Assembly (NCBI RefSeq): GCF_014174395.1
Contig: NZ_JABEQD010000004.1
Span: 1 to 64,000 of the forward strand
DNA: 64,000 bases
Direction of reading: 5' to 3'
DNA from: Gluconacetobacter aggeris
GTDB lineage: Bacteria; Pseudomonadota; Alphaproteobacteria; Acetobacterales; Acetobacteraceae
Below, piece by piece: positions 42,112 through 51,747 of this stretch; the first letter of the stretch is position 1, and each line of letters begins with the position of its first letter. The translations under genes were made by a program, and so were the position numbers. The notes under the pieces were generated by a model, which worked only from the letters and a program-made list of their open reading frames with translations, was not told the origin of the DNA and did no database searches.

Positions 42112-43554
42112 ATGTCCTCGACCCGCATCGGTCGTATCATCCGCAGGCTTCGGACCGAACGGTCCCTGTCGCAGCAGGCGCTGGCGGTAAGGCTGGGCAT
42201 TTCGCCCAGCTATCTCAACCTGATCGAGCACGATCAGCGCAGCGTGACGGCGTCGCTGCTGATCAAGCTGACGCGGGCGCTGGATGTCTCGATCGAGGCG
42301 CTGTCGGGCGTGGACGAGCAGCGGATGGAGGGGCTGCTGCACCAGGCGCTGTCCGATCCGCTGCTGGGGGCGCATGGCGTGCCGGCGCAGGAAATCGCGG
42401 CGCTGGCGGCGCAGCCCGAGGCGGCACGCGCGGTGCTGACGCTGCACCAGGCGTTCCGGGCCGCCCATCATGACGCAACAAGGCTGATGCTGCCGACGGG
42501 CACGCGCGTCATCCTGCCGCAGGACGAGGCGCGGCTGGTCTATGACGAGCGGCTGAACCATTTTCCCCAACTGGAAGAGGTGGCGGAGCAGGTGCGCGCG
42601 GACATGGCGCGGACGGCCCGCCTGCCGGATGGCGAGGGTGTAGCGCCGTCGGAAAGCAACCACATGATCGCGACCCGGTTGCGCCAGCATCACGGCATCG
42701 TGGTGCGCATCACGGCGCTGGACGGGGCGTTCCGCCGCTATGACCCGGACAGCCGGCTGCTGCTGCTGTCCGACCTGCTGCCTCGGGAAAGCCGGGGATT
42801 CCAACTGGCCTTTCAACTGATGCTGCTGGAAGGGCGGGAGGTGATCGAGGCGCTGCTGCACGAGATCGCGCCCAGCACGCAGGATGCCCGCATCGTGATC
42901 CAGATCGGTCTGGTGAACTATGCCGCCGCCGCTTTGTTGATGCCCTATTCGCCCTTTCTGGCGGCGGCGGCGGGGCTGCGCTACGACCTGGACCTGCTTT
43001 CGGCGCGGTTCGGCGTGTCGTACCAGCAGGCGGCGCAGCGCCTGTCGACATTGCAGAAGCCGGGCGAGCGGGGGGTGCCGTTCTTCTTCGTGCGCACCGA
43101 TCCGGCCGGCAATATCACCAAGAGCTTTTCCGCCTGCGGTTTTCCGGTGGCCCGGCAGGGACATTCCTGCCCGCAATGGAATGCCAATACCTGTTTTGCC
43201 ACGCCCGGCGTGACGCAGGCGCAGGTGGCCCAGTTTACCGACGGGCGGACGTTCCTGTGCTTCGCGCGGACGGTGTCGGGCATTTCGACCGGCTGGAACG
43301 ACGTGCAGCCGGTCCATGCCATCGCCATGGGGTGCGATATTACCCGCGCCTCGGAAATCGTGTATTCCGACCGGCTGAATCTGCAGGCGCCGGCCATTCC
43401 CGTCGGCATTTCCTGTCATCTATGCGACTGGACCGAATGCCGGTCGCGCGCGCATCCGCCGCTGCATCATCGCCTGGCGCTGGACATCAACCGGCGGGAT
43501 GCGCTGCCGTTTACGCTCGATACCGGGCCGGAACGCCCGAACGGAGGAGGGTGA
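42112..43554 (+). CDS. RamB/ScfR-type XRE family regulator of short-chain acyl-CoA metabolism
   Basis: 480 residues. N-terminal XRE helix-turn-helix (residues 1-65: LRTERSLSQQALAVRLGISPSYLNLIEHDQR in outline). The middle is an IrrE/DUF955-like domain with degenerate metal residues (HEIAPSTQDARI), and the C-terminal DUF2083 domain has cysteines (SCPQWN, CDWTEC). Proteins of this plan (RamB of Corynebacterium, ScfR/MccR of alphaproteobacteria) control acetate, propionate and glyoxylate-shunt genes. Lies between glcB and the acetyl-CoA synthetase gene, which supports that role. Confidence 0.88.
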   Translation: MSSTRIGRIIRRLRTERSLSQQALAVRLGISPSYLNLIEHDQRSVTASLLIKLTRALDVSIEALSGVDEQRMEGLLHQALSDPLLGAHGVPAQEIAALAAQPEAARAVLTLHQAFRAAHHDATRLMLPTGTRVILPQDEARLVYDERLNHFPQLEEVAEQVRADMARTARLPDGEGVAPSESNHMIATRLRQHHGIVVRITALDGAFRRYDPDSRLLLLSDLLPRESRGFQLAFQLMLLEGREVIEALLHEIAPSTQDARIVIQIGLVNYAAAALLMPYSPFLAAAAGLRYDLDLLSARFGVSYQQAAQRLSTLQKPGERGVPFFFVRTDPAGNITKSFSACGFPVARQGHSCPQWNANTCFATPGVTQAQVAQFTDGRTFLCFARTVSGISTGWNDVQPVHAIAMGCDITRASEIVYSDRLNLQAPAIPVGISCHLCDWTECRSRAHPPLHHRLALDINRRDALPFTLDTGPERPNGGG

Positions 43555-43666
43555 CCCGACGGAACGGATGCGCTCACGGTGATAGAGCCTGTACCCACTC
43601 CTCGGACAACATTTCCGGTCTGGCTCTGAAATGGGGCTCGTGCAGCGGAGATGAATTCTCTATATT

Positions 43667-43684
43667 GGGAAATGTACATTCCCC
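43667..43684 (+). promoter_or_regulatory. Palindrome in the acetyl-CoA synthetase promoter region
   Basis: GGGAAATGTACATTCCCC: eight of nine pairs match around a central TGTACA. It lies 52 bases before the GTG start. TATATT just upstream (43661-43666) could be a -10 hexamer, so a bound protein would sit over the transcription start. The sequence differs from the glcB-side operators, so a second regulator may act here. Confidence 0.45.
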
Positions 43685-43735
43685 CAACCAAGAAATCGGC
43701 ATTCGAACCGATCAGACAGGCGGATTGAAAATACA

Positions 43736-45673
43736 GTGTCAGACAAAGAAATTTTCCAGATTCCACCGTCCTTCGCCGCGCAGGCCGGCGTCGATGGTGG
43801 CCGCCTGCGTCAGATGACCGGCGCCGCCGCGCGCGATCCGGAACAATTCTGGCTCGGCGAGGCGGGGCGTCTGGACTGGACGCAGCGCCCGACGGTCGCA
43901 TCCGGCTCGTCCTTCGCGGGCGATGTGTCGATCCGCTGGTTCGCGGATGGCCGGCTGAATGCCAGCGTCAACTGCCTGGACCGCCATCTGGCCGAGCGGG
44001 GCGAGCAGATCGCCCTGATCTGGCAGGGGCAGGAGGCGGCGCAGGTCGAGCGCCTGACCTATCGCGCGCTGCACGAGCGCGTCTGCCGGATGGCCAATGT
44101 GCTGCGCGGGCTGGGAGTCGGCAAGGGCGACCGGGTGGCGATCCATCTGCCCATGGTGGTCGAGGGCGTGGTGGCGATGCTGGCCTGCGCGCGGATCGGC
44201 GCCCTGCATGTGGTGCTGTTCGGCGGGTTTTCGGCCGAGGGGCTGGCCGACCGGCTGAACGATAGCGAGGCGGTGGCGGTGATCACTGCCGACGAGGCGC
44301 GGCGCGGGCCCAAGCGGATCGCGTTGAAGACGGTGATGGACGAGGCCCTGGCGCGGGGCGTGCCCAGCGTGCGCCATATGCTGGTGCTGGCCGTGACCGG
44401 CCTGGACGTGCCGATGCAGGAGGGGCGCGACCTGGCGCTGGCCCCGCTGCTGGCGCAGGCGGCGCCCGATTGCCCGGCGGCGGAGATGGAGGCCGAGGAC
44501 CCGCTGTTCCTGCTCTATACCTCCGGCAGTACCGGCAAGCCCAAGGGCATGGTCCACTCCACCGGTGGTTACATGGTCTGGGCCTCGTTCACCCACGAGC
44601 TGGTCTTCGACCATCGGGCGGGGGATGTGTTCTGGTGCACGGCCGATATCAGCTGGATCACCGGGCACACTTATGTGGTCTACGGGCCGCTGGCCAATGG
44701 CGGCACGGTCCTGCTGTTCGAGGGCCTGCCGTCCTATCCCGCGCCGGGGCGGTGGTGGGAGGTGATCGACACCCACAAGGTCACGACCTTCTATACCGCA
44801 CCCACGGCGATTCGCTCGCTGATGCGTGACGACGATGCGGTGGTGAAGCGCCATGCGCTGGACAGCCTGCGCCTTCTGGGCAGTGTGGGCGAGCCGATCA
44901 GCCCCGACGCCTGGGTGTGGTTCCACGAGGCTGTCGGACGGGGGCGCTGCCCGGTCGTCGATACCTGGTGGCAGACCGAGACGGGCGGCATCCTGATCGC
45001 CCCGGTGCCCGGCGCGGTGCCGCAGAAGCCCGGTTCCGCCACCCTGCCGCTGCCCGGCGTGGAGGCCGTGCTGCTGACGGACAAGGGCGAACTGATCGAA
45101 GGCGAAGGGGAGGGCTGCCTGTGCATCGCCCGCTCCTGGCCCGGCCAGGCGCGCACTATCTGGGGTGGTCACGAACGGTTCCGCCATACCTATTTCAGCT
45201 TCAGCCCCGGCTATTATTTCTCGGGCGACGGGGCGCGGCGGGATGCCGATGGCTATTACTGGATCACCGGGCGCATCGATGACGTGATCAACGTCTCGGG
45301 CCATCGGATCGGCACCGCCGAGGTCGAGGATGTGGTGGCGACCGACCATCGCTTCGTCGAATGCGCGGCGGTCGGCGTGCCGCACGATATCAAGGGGCAG
45401 GGGCTGGTCGTGTTCGCGGTGGCGCGCGATGCGTCCGTGCCGGACCTGGCCGAGGCCGCTTCGCTGGCCGTGACCAAGGGGATCGGGCGCTATGCGGTGC
45501 CCGAACGGGTCTATCTGGTGCCCGACCTGCCCAAGACCCGATCGGGCAAGATCGTGCGGCGGCTGCTGCGCAAGATCGCCTGCCATGAACTGGAGGGGCT
45601 GGGCGACCTGTCGACGCTGGCCGACGCGACGATCGTGGACCGGTTGATCGCGGTGGTCGGGCCGGCGAAATGA
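43736..45673 (+). CDS. acsA: Acetyl-CoA synthetase
   Basis: 645 residues from GTG 43736. ANL-family adenylating enzyme: LFLLYTSGSTGKPKGMVHSTGGY near residues 256-278, WCTADISWITGHTYVVYGPL, the A5 motif DTWWQTETGG near residues 407-416, and the acylation-site Lys about 605 in KTRSGKIVRR. Activates acetate to acetyl-CoA via acetyl-AMP. A propionate preference cannot be excluded. Followed by a 12-bp terminator. In acetic acid bacteria this enzyme matters for re-use of acetate after the main oxidation phase. Confidence 0.92.
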   Translation: MSDKEIFQIPPSFAAQAGVDGGRLRQMTGAAARDPEQFWLGEAGRLDWTQRPTVASGSSFAGDVSIRWFADGRLNASVNCLDRHLAERGEQIALIWQGQEAAQVERLTYRALHERVCRMANVLRGLGVGKGDRVAIHLPMVVEGVVAMLACARIGALHVVLFGGFSAEGLADRLNDSEAVAVITADEARRGPKRIALKTVMDEALARGVPSVRHMLVLAVTGLDVPMQEGRDLALAPLLAQAAPDCPAAEMEAEDPLFLLYTSGSTGKPKGMVHSTGGYMVWASFTHELVFDHRAGDVFWCTADISWITGHTYVVYGPLANGGTVLLFEGLPSYPAPGRWWEVIDTHKVTTFYTAPTAIRSLMRDDDAVVKRHALDSLRLLGSVGEPISPDAWVWFHEAVGRGRCPVVDTWWQTETGGILIAPVPGAVPQKPGSATLPLPGVEAVLLTDKGELIEGEGEGCLCIARSWPGQARTIWGGHERFRHTYFSFSPGYYFSGDGARRDADGYYWITGRIDDVINVSGHRIGTAEVEDVVATDHRFVECAAVGVPHDIKGQGLVVFAVARDASVPDLAEAASLAVTKGIGRYAVPERVYLVPDLPKTRSGKIVRRLLRKIACHELEGLGDLSTLADATIVDRLIAVVGPAK

Positions 45674-45679
45674 GTGCGT

Positions 45680-45707
45680 GCGGCGGGCGGGACATCCCGC
45701 CCGCCGC
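45680..45707 (+). terminator. 12-bp perfect stem-loop after acsA
   Basis: GCGGCGGGCGGG (45680-45691), loop ACAT, CCCGCCCGCCGC (45696-45707); it starts seven bases after the stop codon. No T run. A 163-base gap before the next gene otherwise holds only a 25-codon basic frame at 45738 that is probably chance. Confidence 0.75.
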
Positions 45708-45836
45708 GATCCTGTTTCCGTCGGCGCCCCCATGCGCATGAAAGCTCGACTCAAGGCCGTTTATGGCCGGCGCCTTGGGAAATTCGAGGGTTTCCGCCGC
45801 GCGGATCGGTGACGGCCTGGCATGGGGAGGAAAACG

Positions 45837-46652
45837 ATGCGGTGCCGGTGGGGATTTGTTGTGCTGGCCTGTCTGGTCCTGGCCGGTGCCTGCGGACGGC
45901 CGGGCGAGGCCGTGGCGCGGATGGTGACGCGGCCCGTTACCTGGACCCAGGACGGTGTGCGGTTCGATAGCGTGCTGATCTATGACGATGCGGTTTCGGG
46001 CCATCGGCCGGGGCTGGTCATGGTGCCCAACTGGCATGGGGTGAATGCGATCGCCATCGACAAGGCGCGGATGATCGCGGGGCATGATTATGTCATCCTG
46101 CTGGCCGACCTGTATGGCGCCTCCATTCGCCCCGCCGACGATGCGCAGGCCAAGGCGGCGGTGAAGCCGCTGATGGCCGACCGGGCGCTGCTGCGGCGAC
46201 GGATGGCGCGGGCGCTGGCGGAATTGCGGGGGCAGGCGGCATCGGCGCCGATCGATCTCTCGCGTCTGGCGGCCATCGGCTTCTGTTTCGGCGGCACGGC
46301 GGTGCTGGACCTGGCGCGCAGCGGGGCGGATGTGCGGGCGGTGATCTCGTTCCATGGCGATCTCGCCACCGACGACCCGTCTCTGGCGCGGGGTATCCGG
46401 GCTTCGGTGCTGGTCATGAACGGGGCGGACGATCAGTGGACGATGCCCGACCTGCCGGCTTTTCTGCGGGAAATGAGCCAGACGCCCACCGCGTGGCAGT
46501 TCGTGGCGATCGGGCACGCGGTGCATTGCTTCACCGAGACCGAGGCGACCGGCTCCAGTGGCATGTGCCGGTATAATGAAGATGCGGCCCGGCGATCCTA
46601 TGAGCTGATGCGCGGCTGGCTGGCGACGCATTTCACGGAGACGCGGCCGTGA
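45837..46652 (+). CDS. Exported dienelactone hydrolase family protein
   Basis: 271 residues from ATG 45837, with GGGGAGGAAAA just upstream. Signal peptide with ALAGAC-like segment (LVLAGACGRPG), so secreted or possibly a lipoprotein. Alpha/beta-hydrolase: nucleophile Cys about 150 in GFCFGGTAVLD, Asp about 198/199 in NGADDQW and His about 230 in GHAVHCF. Cys as nucleophile is characteristic of dienelactone hydrolases. Natural substrate unknown. The following gene begins four bases before its end. Confidence 0.85.
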   Translation: MRCRWGFVVLACLVLAGACGRPGEAVARMVTRPVTWTQDGVRFDSVLIYDDAVSGHRPGLVMVPNWHGVNAIAIDKARMIAGHDYVILLADLYGASIRPADDAQAKAAVKPLMADRALLRRRMARALAELRGQAASAPIDLSRLAAIGFCFGGTAVLDLARSGADVRAVISFHGDLATDDPSLARGIRASVLVMNGADDQWTMPDLPAFLREMSQTPTAWQFVAIGHAVHCFTETEATGSSGMCRYNEDAARRSYELMRGWLATHFTETRP

Positions 46653-47134
46653 GGGCGAAGCCGTCGCGGCGGTATGGGCTGGCCCTGATGGTGGGGCTGG
46701 CGCTGCTGCCCTGGCGGTCGGCTGCGTGGGCGCAGGGATATCGTCCCGGTATTCCGCCGGGGGGATTCCTGCCGGGTGGGATCGTGCCGGGGGACAGCGT
46801 GGCATCGGCGGCCGATCGGGCGCGGCGGCGGATGGAGGCGGAGACGGCGATCCGCCAGCAGGACCTTGCCGCCCGGACGCGTCAGCAGCAGGCGATCGCG
46901 CGCGATCGTGCGGCGCTGGATGCGTCTCGGGGCCAGCGCGGTGCGTCGTCCCCCGCGACGCCGGAACAATGGCGACGCGAGCAGGCATTGCAGAACGACA
47001 TCGACCGGCGGATCGCGGTGCAGCGCCGGGGCGTGACCGTCACGCCGACCGGGCCGGGGGCCTGGATCGTGCGTGACGGGGAAGGTGCGACCCAGGGTGT
47101 GTGCCGGGAGATCGGCGGTGTTCTGACCTGTTGA
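46649..47134 (+). CDS. Exported protein of unknown function
   Basis: 161 residues from GTG 46649, which overlaps the hydrolase stop (GTGA). Signal peptide RYGLALMVGLALLPWRSAAWA. The mature part begins with a Gly/Pro-rich stretch (GYRPGIPPGGFLPGG), then a long charged, Arg/Gln/Ala-rich region predicted to be helical or coiled-coil, ending in PTGPGAWIVRDGEG and a C-terminal Cys. I do not recognise a family. The overlap suggests it is made together with the hydrolase. Confidence 0.65.
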   Translation: MRAKPSRRYGLALMVGLALLPWRSAAWAQGYRPGIPPGGFLPGGIVPGDSVASAADRARRRMEAETAIRQQDLAARTRQQQAIARDRAALDASRGQRGASSPATPEQWRREQALQNDIDRRIAVQRRGVTVTPTGPGAWIVRDGEGATQGVCREIGGVLTC

Positions 47135-47149
47135 GGGGCGGCGGGTGCC

Positions 47150-48658
47150 TTATGGCGGCCAACCGGTTCGGGCAGGTGGGGCGTCATGGCGGTTCCACCA
47201 GCCGCCGCCGAGTGACTGGAACAGGCCGGCCGTGTCGGACAGGCGCGCCGCGCGGGCCTGGGCGAGGGTGAGGCGGGCCTGGAGCGTGGTCTGGGTGGCC
47301 ATCAGCATCTCCACCCGCGAGGCGTCGCCATAGGTCACGCGTGCCCGGGCGATGTCGAGGCCGCGCGTGGCCGCGCGTTCGGCATTGCTGTCGGCGACCA
47401 GGGCGGTGGCATCGGCGCTGACGGCGTTCAGGCTGTCCGTGACGTCCTGGACGGCGGCGACGACGGCGGCGCGATATTGGGCGGCGGCCTGCTCATATTG
47501 CGCGCGGGCCGCGCGTTCCTGATGCATCAACTGGCCGCCCTGGAAGAGGGGCTGGGAGACCATGCCCGCGATCATCCACTGGCCGTAGCCGGGGACGAAC
47601 ATCTGGCCGATCGAAGCCGCCGCCAGGCCCGGCGTGGCGCTGAGTTGCAGGTTGGGCAGCCGGTTGGCGATCGCGACGCCGACCTGCGCGCAGGCGGCGT
47701 GCCAGCCGGCCTCGGCGACCTTGACGTCCGGCCGTTGGTCGATCAGCCGGGCGGGGATGCTGACGGGCAGGTCCTGGGGCAGGGTGAAGCCGTCGAGCGT
47801 GAAATCCGGCGTCGGGTCGTCGGGCATGTCGCCGGCCAGGGCCGCGATCTGGTCATGCTGCTGCGACAATTGCTGGCGCAGCGGGACCAGCATCGCCTCG
47901 TCCTGCGCAAGCTGGGCACGCTGCACCGCCAGATCGGCCTCGGCCATCTGTCCCAGGGCCATCTGGCGCGTTGCGGAGTCCAGGATCTGGTGCTGGCTGG
48001 CGATCAGTTCCTGCACCGTGTCGACCTGTGCGCGCAGGGCGGCATAGCCGATCGCCGCCTGGACCAGCTCGCCGGTCAGGGACAGGTAGGCGGCTTCGAG
48101 CTGGTAGCGTTCGGCGTCGCGCTGGGCGCCCGACGCCTCGATGCCGCGGCGCAATCCGCCCCAGATATCGGCCTGGTAGGAGATGTTCAACTGTGCCGTG
48201 TGAACGGTATAGAGCCAGCTATTGCTGTTCGGCACGGCCGAATAAGTGCGCGATGTCTTGAAGCGCGCCGGATTGAAGCTGGCCGAGATGCTCGGATAGA
48301 GGACTCCCGCCTGGGCGGCGCGATTTTCCTGCGCCACGCGCAACGCATGGCGCGCGGCGTCCAGGTTCGGGCTGTTGGCCAGCGCGTGCCGGACCAGCCG
48401 GTCCAGTGCCGGAGAGCGGAACAGTTCCCACCATTGGGCGGGGATATCCGCGCCGGGATGGAAGATCTGGGCCTGCCCGTCGGCGCCCGCCACGCTGTCG
48501 GTGCGGGTGGGGCGCCCGGCCTGCGCGAAATCCGTGGCCGGGGCCGACGGGTGGTGGAAGTTCGGCCCGACCGCGCATCCGCCCAGATCCGCCAGCATGG
48601 CGAGCAGGCTCGCACCGCACAGCAGGTGCCGCCACGGGCGGCTGGATGCGGCGGTCAT
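47150..48658 (-). CDS. NodT-family outer membrane efflux lipoprotein
   Basis: 502 residues from ATG 48658. Lipobox LADLGGC (Cys about 28), then VGPNFHHPSAPA, the usual NodT beginning, and two outer-membrane-efflux repeats of long helices. It forms the trimeric TolC-like exit channel of the pump encoded upstream in the same transcript. Its start overlaps the stop of the RND gene by four bases (ATGA). Confidence 0.92.
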   Translation of the reverse strand: MTAASSRPWRHLLCGASLLAMLADLGGCAVGPNFHHPSAPATDFAQAGRPTRTDSVAGADGQAQIFHPGADIPAQWWELFRSPALDRLVRHALANSPNLDAARHALRVAQENRAAQAGVLYPSISASFNPARFKTSRTYSAVPNSNSWLYTVHTAQLNISYQADIWGGLRRGIEASGAQRDAERYQLEAAYLSLTGELVQAAIGYAALRAQVDTVQELIASQHQILDSATRQMALGQMAEADLAVQRAQLAQDEAMLVPLRQQLSQQHDQIAALAGDMPDDPTPDFTLDGFTLPQDLPVSIPARLIDQRPDVKVAEAGWHAACAQVGVAIANRLPNLQLSATPGLAAASIGQMFVPGYGQWMIAGMVSQPLFQGGQLMHQERAARAQYEQAAAQYRAAVVAAVQDVTDSLNAVSADATALVADSNAERAATRGLDIARARVTYGDASRVEMLMATQTTLQARLTLAQARAARLSDTAGLFQSLGGGWWNRHDAPPARTGWPP

Positions 48659-51600
48659 GTCAGGTCTCCCTTCCGGCGTGGCGCGCGGCGGGCGTACCAG
48701 GCTTCCATCTCGCAATAATAGGTGGGCAGGATGAACAGCGTCAGCAGGGTGGCGATGCCCAACCCGCCGACGACGACCGTGGCCAGTCCGCGCTGGACAT
48801 CGGTGCCGATGCCCGTGGCCAGGGCCGCGGGCAGCATGCCCATGCTGGCGACGGTCGCCGTCATCAGCACGGGGCGGAACCGTTCGCCGGCCCCCTCCAG
48901 CACCGCATCGCGCAGGGGCATGCCTTCGTCGCGCAGCCGGTTGATGGCCGAGATCATGATGATGCCGTTCTGGATCGCGACGCCGAACAGGGCGATGAAG
49001 CCGACGGCGGTGGCGATGTTCAGCGTCTCGCCGCGCAGGTTCAGGGCCACCAGGCCGCCCAGGGTTGCCATGGGCACCACCGCCAGCACCAGTAGCGCCT
49101 GGCGCAGGCATCCGAACTGGCCGAACAGCAATATCAGCATCACCGCGAACATGATGGCCAGCGCGATGCTCAGCCGGGCCTGGGCGCGTTCTTCCTGCTG
49201 GAAGGTGCCGGCCCATTCCAGCCGGTATCGGGCGGCGTCGAAATGTACCTGGCCTGCGATGCGGGCCTGGGCGTCGGCGAGATACTGCGACAGCGGGCGC
49301 TGGCCGTTATCGACGCGGATCGTGATCTGCCGATGGTTCATCTCGTGCGCGATATTGGCCTCGCCGGTCTGGAGCGAGACGTGGGCGACCAGTCCGAGCG
49401 GGATGCGTGCGCCGTTCAGGCCCGTCAGCGGAATCTGGCGGATGGCGGACAGATTGTTGTTCAGCCGCCGTTGCATGTGCGCGGTCATGGCGTAGATGCG
49501 GTCGCCCACATAGACCTGTCCGACCGGGGCGTCGCCGACCATGTTCTGGACCACGTTCATGATGTCGGTGCCGCTGACGCCATAGCGTGCCGCTGCCGCG
49601 CGGTCGACCGTCACGTCCAGTTGCGGGATTTCGGGTTCCTGGAAGATCGAGGCGTCGGCGGTGCCGGGCACCTGATGCAGGATGTCCACGATATGGGTGC
49701 CGATCCGGCGCAGTTCCTTCAGGTCGTCGCCATAGACGCGCAGCACCAGCGGGCTGTGCGCGCCGCCGACCAGATCGTTCATGTTGTCGGCGATCGGCTG
49801 GCTGATGCCGAAGCTGATGCCGGGGATCTGCGCCAGCCGGTCATGCAGGCGGCTGATGAATTTTACGCGGGTTTCGCTGTGCGGCCAGGTCGCATAGGGG
49901 GTGAGGCCCACCGGGGCCTCGATATGCGAGGGGCTCCACGGATCGGTGCCCGAATCGTTGCGGCCGATCTGCGTGGCCACGTAGCTGGTCTCGGGGAAGG
50001 CGCGGATCGCGTCGCGGATCTCGTCGGCCATCGCGCTGGCCTTTTCCAGGGACAGGCCCGAGGGAAGCTGGATCTGCAGCCACAGCGAGCCTTCATCGAG
50101 GTCCGGCAGGAACTCGCGCCCCGTGCGCGCACCCAGCCACACCACGAGGCAGAAGGCGACCGCCCCGGCCAGGTAGGCGGCCCAGGGCCGGTCCACCATG
50201 TGGCCCAGCCCCCTGCGATAGGCATGGTGCAGCTTTTCCAGCGGCACGTTGTGATACAGGCGGTGCGGCTTGCGCATCGCCAGATAGGCCAGCGCGGGTG
50301 TCAGGGTCGTTGCGCAGAGCAGCGCGCCGAGCAGGGCGAAGCTGACGGTGAAGGCCATCGGCCGGAACAGCCGGCCCTCGGCGCCTTCGAAGGCGAAGAG
50401 CGGGCCGTAGGCGATGACGATGATCAGGGTCGCGAAGACGATCGCGCGGCCGACATGCCGGGTCACGGCGAGGATATCGCCCTCGTCCATCCTGTGGTCG
50501 GGATGGTCCTCGCGAATGCGCAGGATGGCCTCGGTCACCACGATGGCGCCGTCCACGATCACGCCGAAATCGATGGCGCCGAGCGAAAACAGGTTGGCCG
50601 GCATGTGCAGCAGGTGCATGAGCACGAAGACCGTGGCCAGGGCCAGCGGAATGGTGACGGCGGCGACGATGGCGCTGCGCGGGCTGCCCAGGAACAGGAC
50701 CAGGATCAGGAACACCAGGCCCACGCCCTCGATCACCGTGTGCGTGACCTTGTCGGTCGTGGTCCGCACCAGGCTGTCGCGGTCGATGATGGGCACGATC
50801 CTGACGCCGGACGAGGCAAGCTGGGCCTGAAGCCGCGCGACCGTGTCGTGCAGATCGTGCAGCACCAGCGACGGGTTCTGCCCGCTGAGCATCGTGACGA
50901 TGCCCTCGATCGTGTCCGGATTGCCGTTCAGGCCCAGGATGCCCTCGCGCACCTGGTGTCCGAGCTGCAGGTCGCCCAGGTCGCGGATCAGGACCGGCAC
51001 GCCGTTGCGCTGGGTCACGGCGATGGCGCCCATGTCGGCGAGCGTATGGACCATGCCGACGCCGCGCACGATGTAGGATTGGTCGCCCCGCGTGACGCGG
51101 CCGCCGCCGGCATTGGCGTTGTTGGCCTGCAATGCCGCGATCACGTCGTTGACGCCGACGCTGTAGCGGAACAGGGCCTGCGGATCGAGGACGATCTGGT
51201 ACTCGATGGTGAAGCCGCCGAAATTGTTGACCGCCGCGACGCCCGGGACCTGCATCAGTGCCGGAATGACGATCCATTTCTGGATATCGGACAGTTCCAT
51301 CAGATTCCGGCCGTCGGATTCCAGCGTGTAGCGATAGATTTCGCCCGACGGCCCGGTGATCGGCCCCAGCGAGGGGACGACGCCAGTGGGCAGTGTCGCC
51401 TGCGCAAGCTGTTCCGAAACATGCTGGCGCGCCGCGTAGACATCGGTGCCGTCACGGAAGATCAGGGTGATCAGCGACAGGCCGAAGGTCGAGCTGGAGC
51501 GGCTGTCCACCAGTCCCGGCGTGCTGGCCAGCAGCCGTTCCAGCGGGATCGTGACTTCCTGCTCGATTTCCTCGGCCGCCAGGCCCGGGACCTGGGTCGT

Positions 51601-51747
51601 GACCTGGACGTTGACCGCGCCCAGATCGGGATAGGCTTCGACCGGGATCAGGTGCCACGCGATCGCCCCCAGGGCGGTCAGGATCATCATGGCGGCAAAG
51701 ACGATGCGTCGCTGCCGCAGGCAGGTGGCGATAAAGCGGTTAATCAT
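48655..51747 (-). CDS. Heavy-metal-type RND efflux pump, inner membrane subunit
   Basis: 1030 residues, twelve predicted membrane helices and two large periplasmic loops. Starts with MINRFIATCLRQRRIVF. In helix 4 the sequence DFGVIVDGAIVVTEA places Asp 393, Asp 399 and Glu 406, matching in spacing the proton-relay residues Asp402, Asp408 and Glu415 of CzcA; the Asn after the Glu is Ala here. This points to the divalent-metal rather than the Cu/Ag branch, but substrate remains unproven. Overlaps both neighbours, so the three pump genes form one operon. Confidence 0.9.
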   Translation of the reverse strand: MINRFIATCLRQRRIVFAAMMILTALGAIAWHLIPVEAYPDLGAVNVQVTTQVPGLAAEEIEQEVTIPLERLLASTPGLVDSRSSSTFGLSLITLIFRDGTDVYAARQHVSEQLAQATLPTGVVPSLGPITGPSGEIYRYTLESDGRNLMELSDIQKWIVIPALMQVPGVAAVNNFGGFTIEYQIVLDPQALFRYSVGVNDVIAALQANNANAGGGRVTRGDQSYIVRGVGMVHTLADMGAIAVTQRNGVPVLIRDLGDLQLGHQVREGILGLNGNPDTIEGIVTMLSGQNPSLVLHDLHDTVARLQAQLASSGVRIVPIIDRDSLVRTTTDKVTHTVIEGVGLVFLILVLFLGSPRSAIVAAVTIPLALATVFVLMHLLHMPANLFSLGAIDFGVIVDGAIVVTEAILRIREDHPDHRMDEGDILAVTRHVGRAIVFATLIIVIAYGPLFAFEGAEGRLFRPMAFTVSFALLGALLCATTLTPALAYLAMRKPHRLYHNVPLEKLHHAYRRGLGHMVDRPWAAYLAGAVAFCLVVWLGARTGREFLPDLDEGSLWLQIQLPSGLSLEKASAMADEIRDAIRAFPETSYVATQIGRNDSGTDPWSPSHIEAPVGLTPYATWPHSETRVKFISRLHDRLAQIPGISFGISQPIADNMNDLVGGAHSPLVLRVYGDDLKELRRIGTHIVDILHQVPGTADASIFQEPEIPQLDVTVDRAAAARYGVSGTDIMNVVQNMVGDAPVGQVYVGDRIYAMTAHMQRRLNNNLSAIRQIPLTGLNGARIPLGLVAHVSLQTGEANIAHEMNHRQITIRVDNGQRPLSQYLADAQARIAGQVHFDAARYRLEWAGTFQQEERAQARLSIALAIMFAVMLILLFGQFGCLRQALLVLAVVPMATLGGLVALNLRGETLNIATAVGFIALFGVAIQNGIIMISAINRLRDEGMPLRDAVLEGAGERFRPVLMTATVASMGMLPAALATGIGTDVQRGLATVVVGGLGIATLLTLFILPTYYCEMEAWYARRAPRRKGDLT

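Noticed and set aside
45738-45812. 25-codon basic mini-ORF before the dienelactone hydrolase gene
   Set aside because: No ribosome site and overlap with a possible leader hairpin; too short to support.
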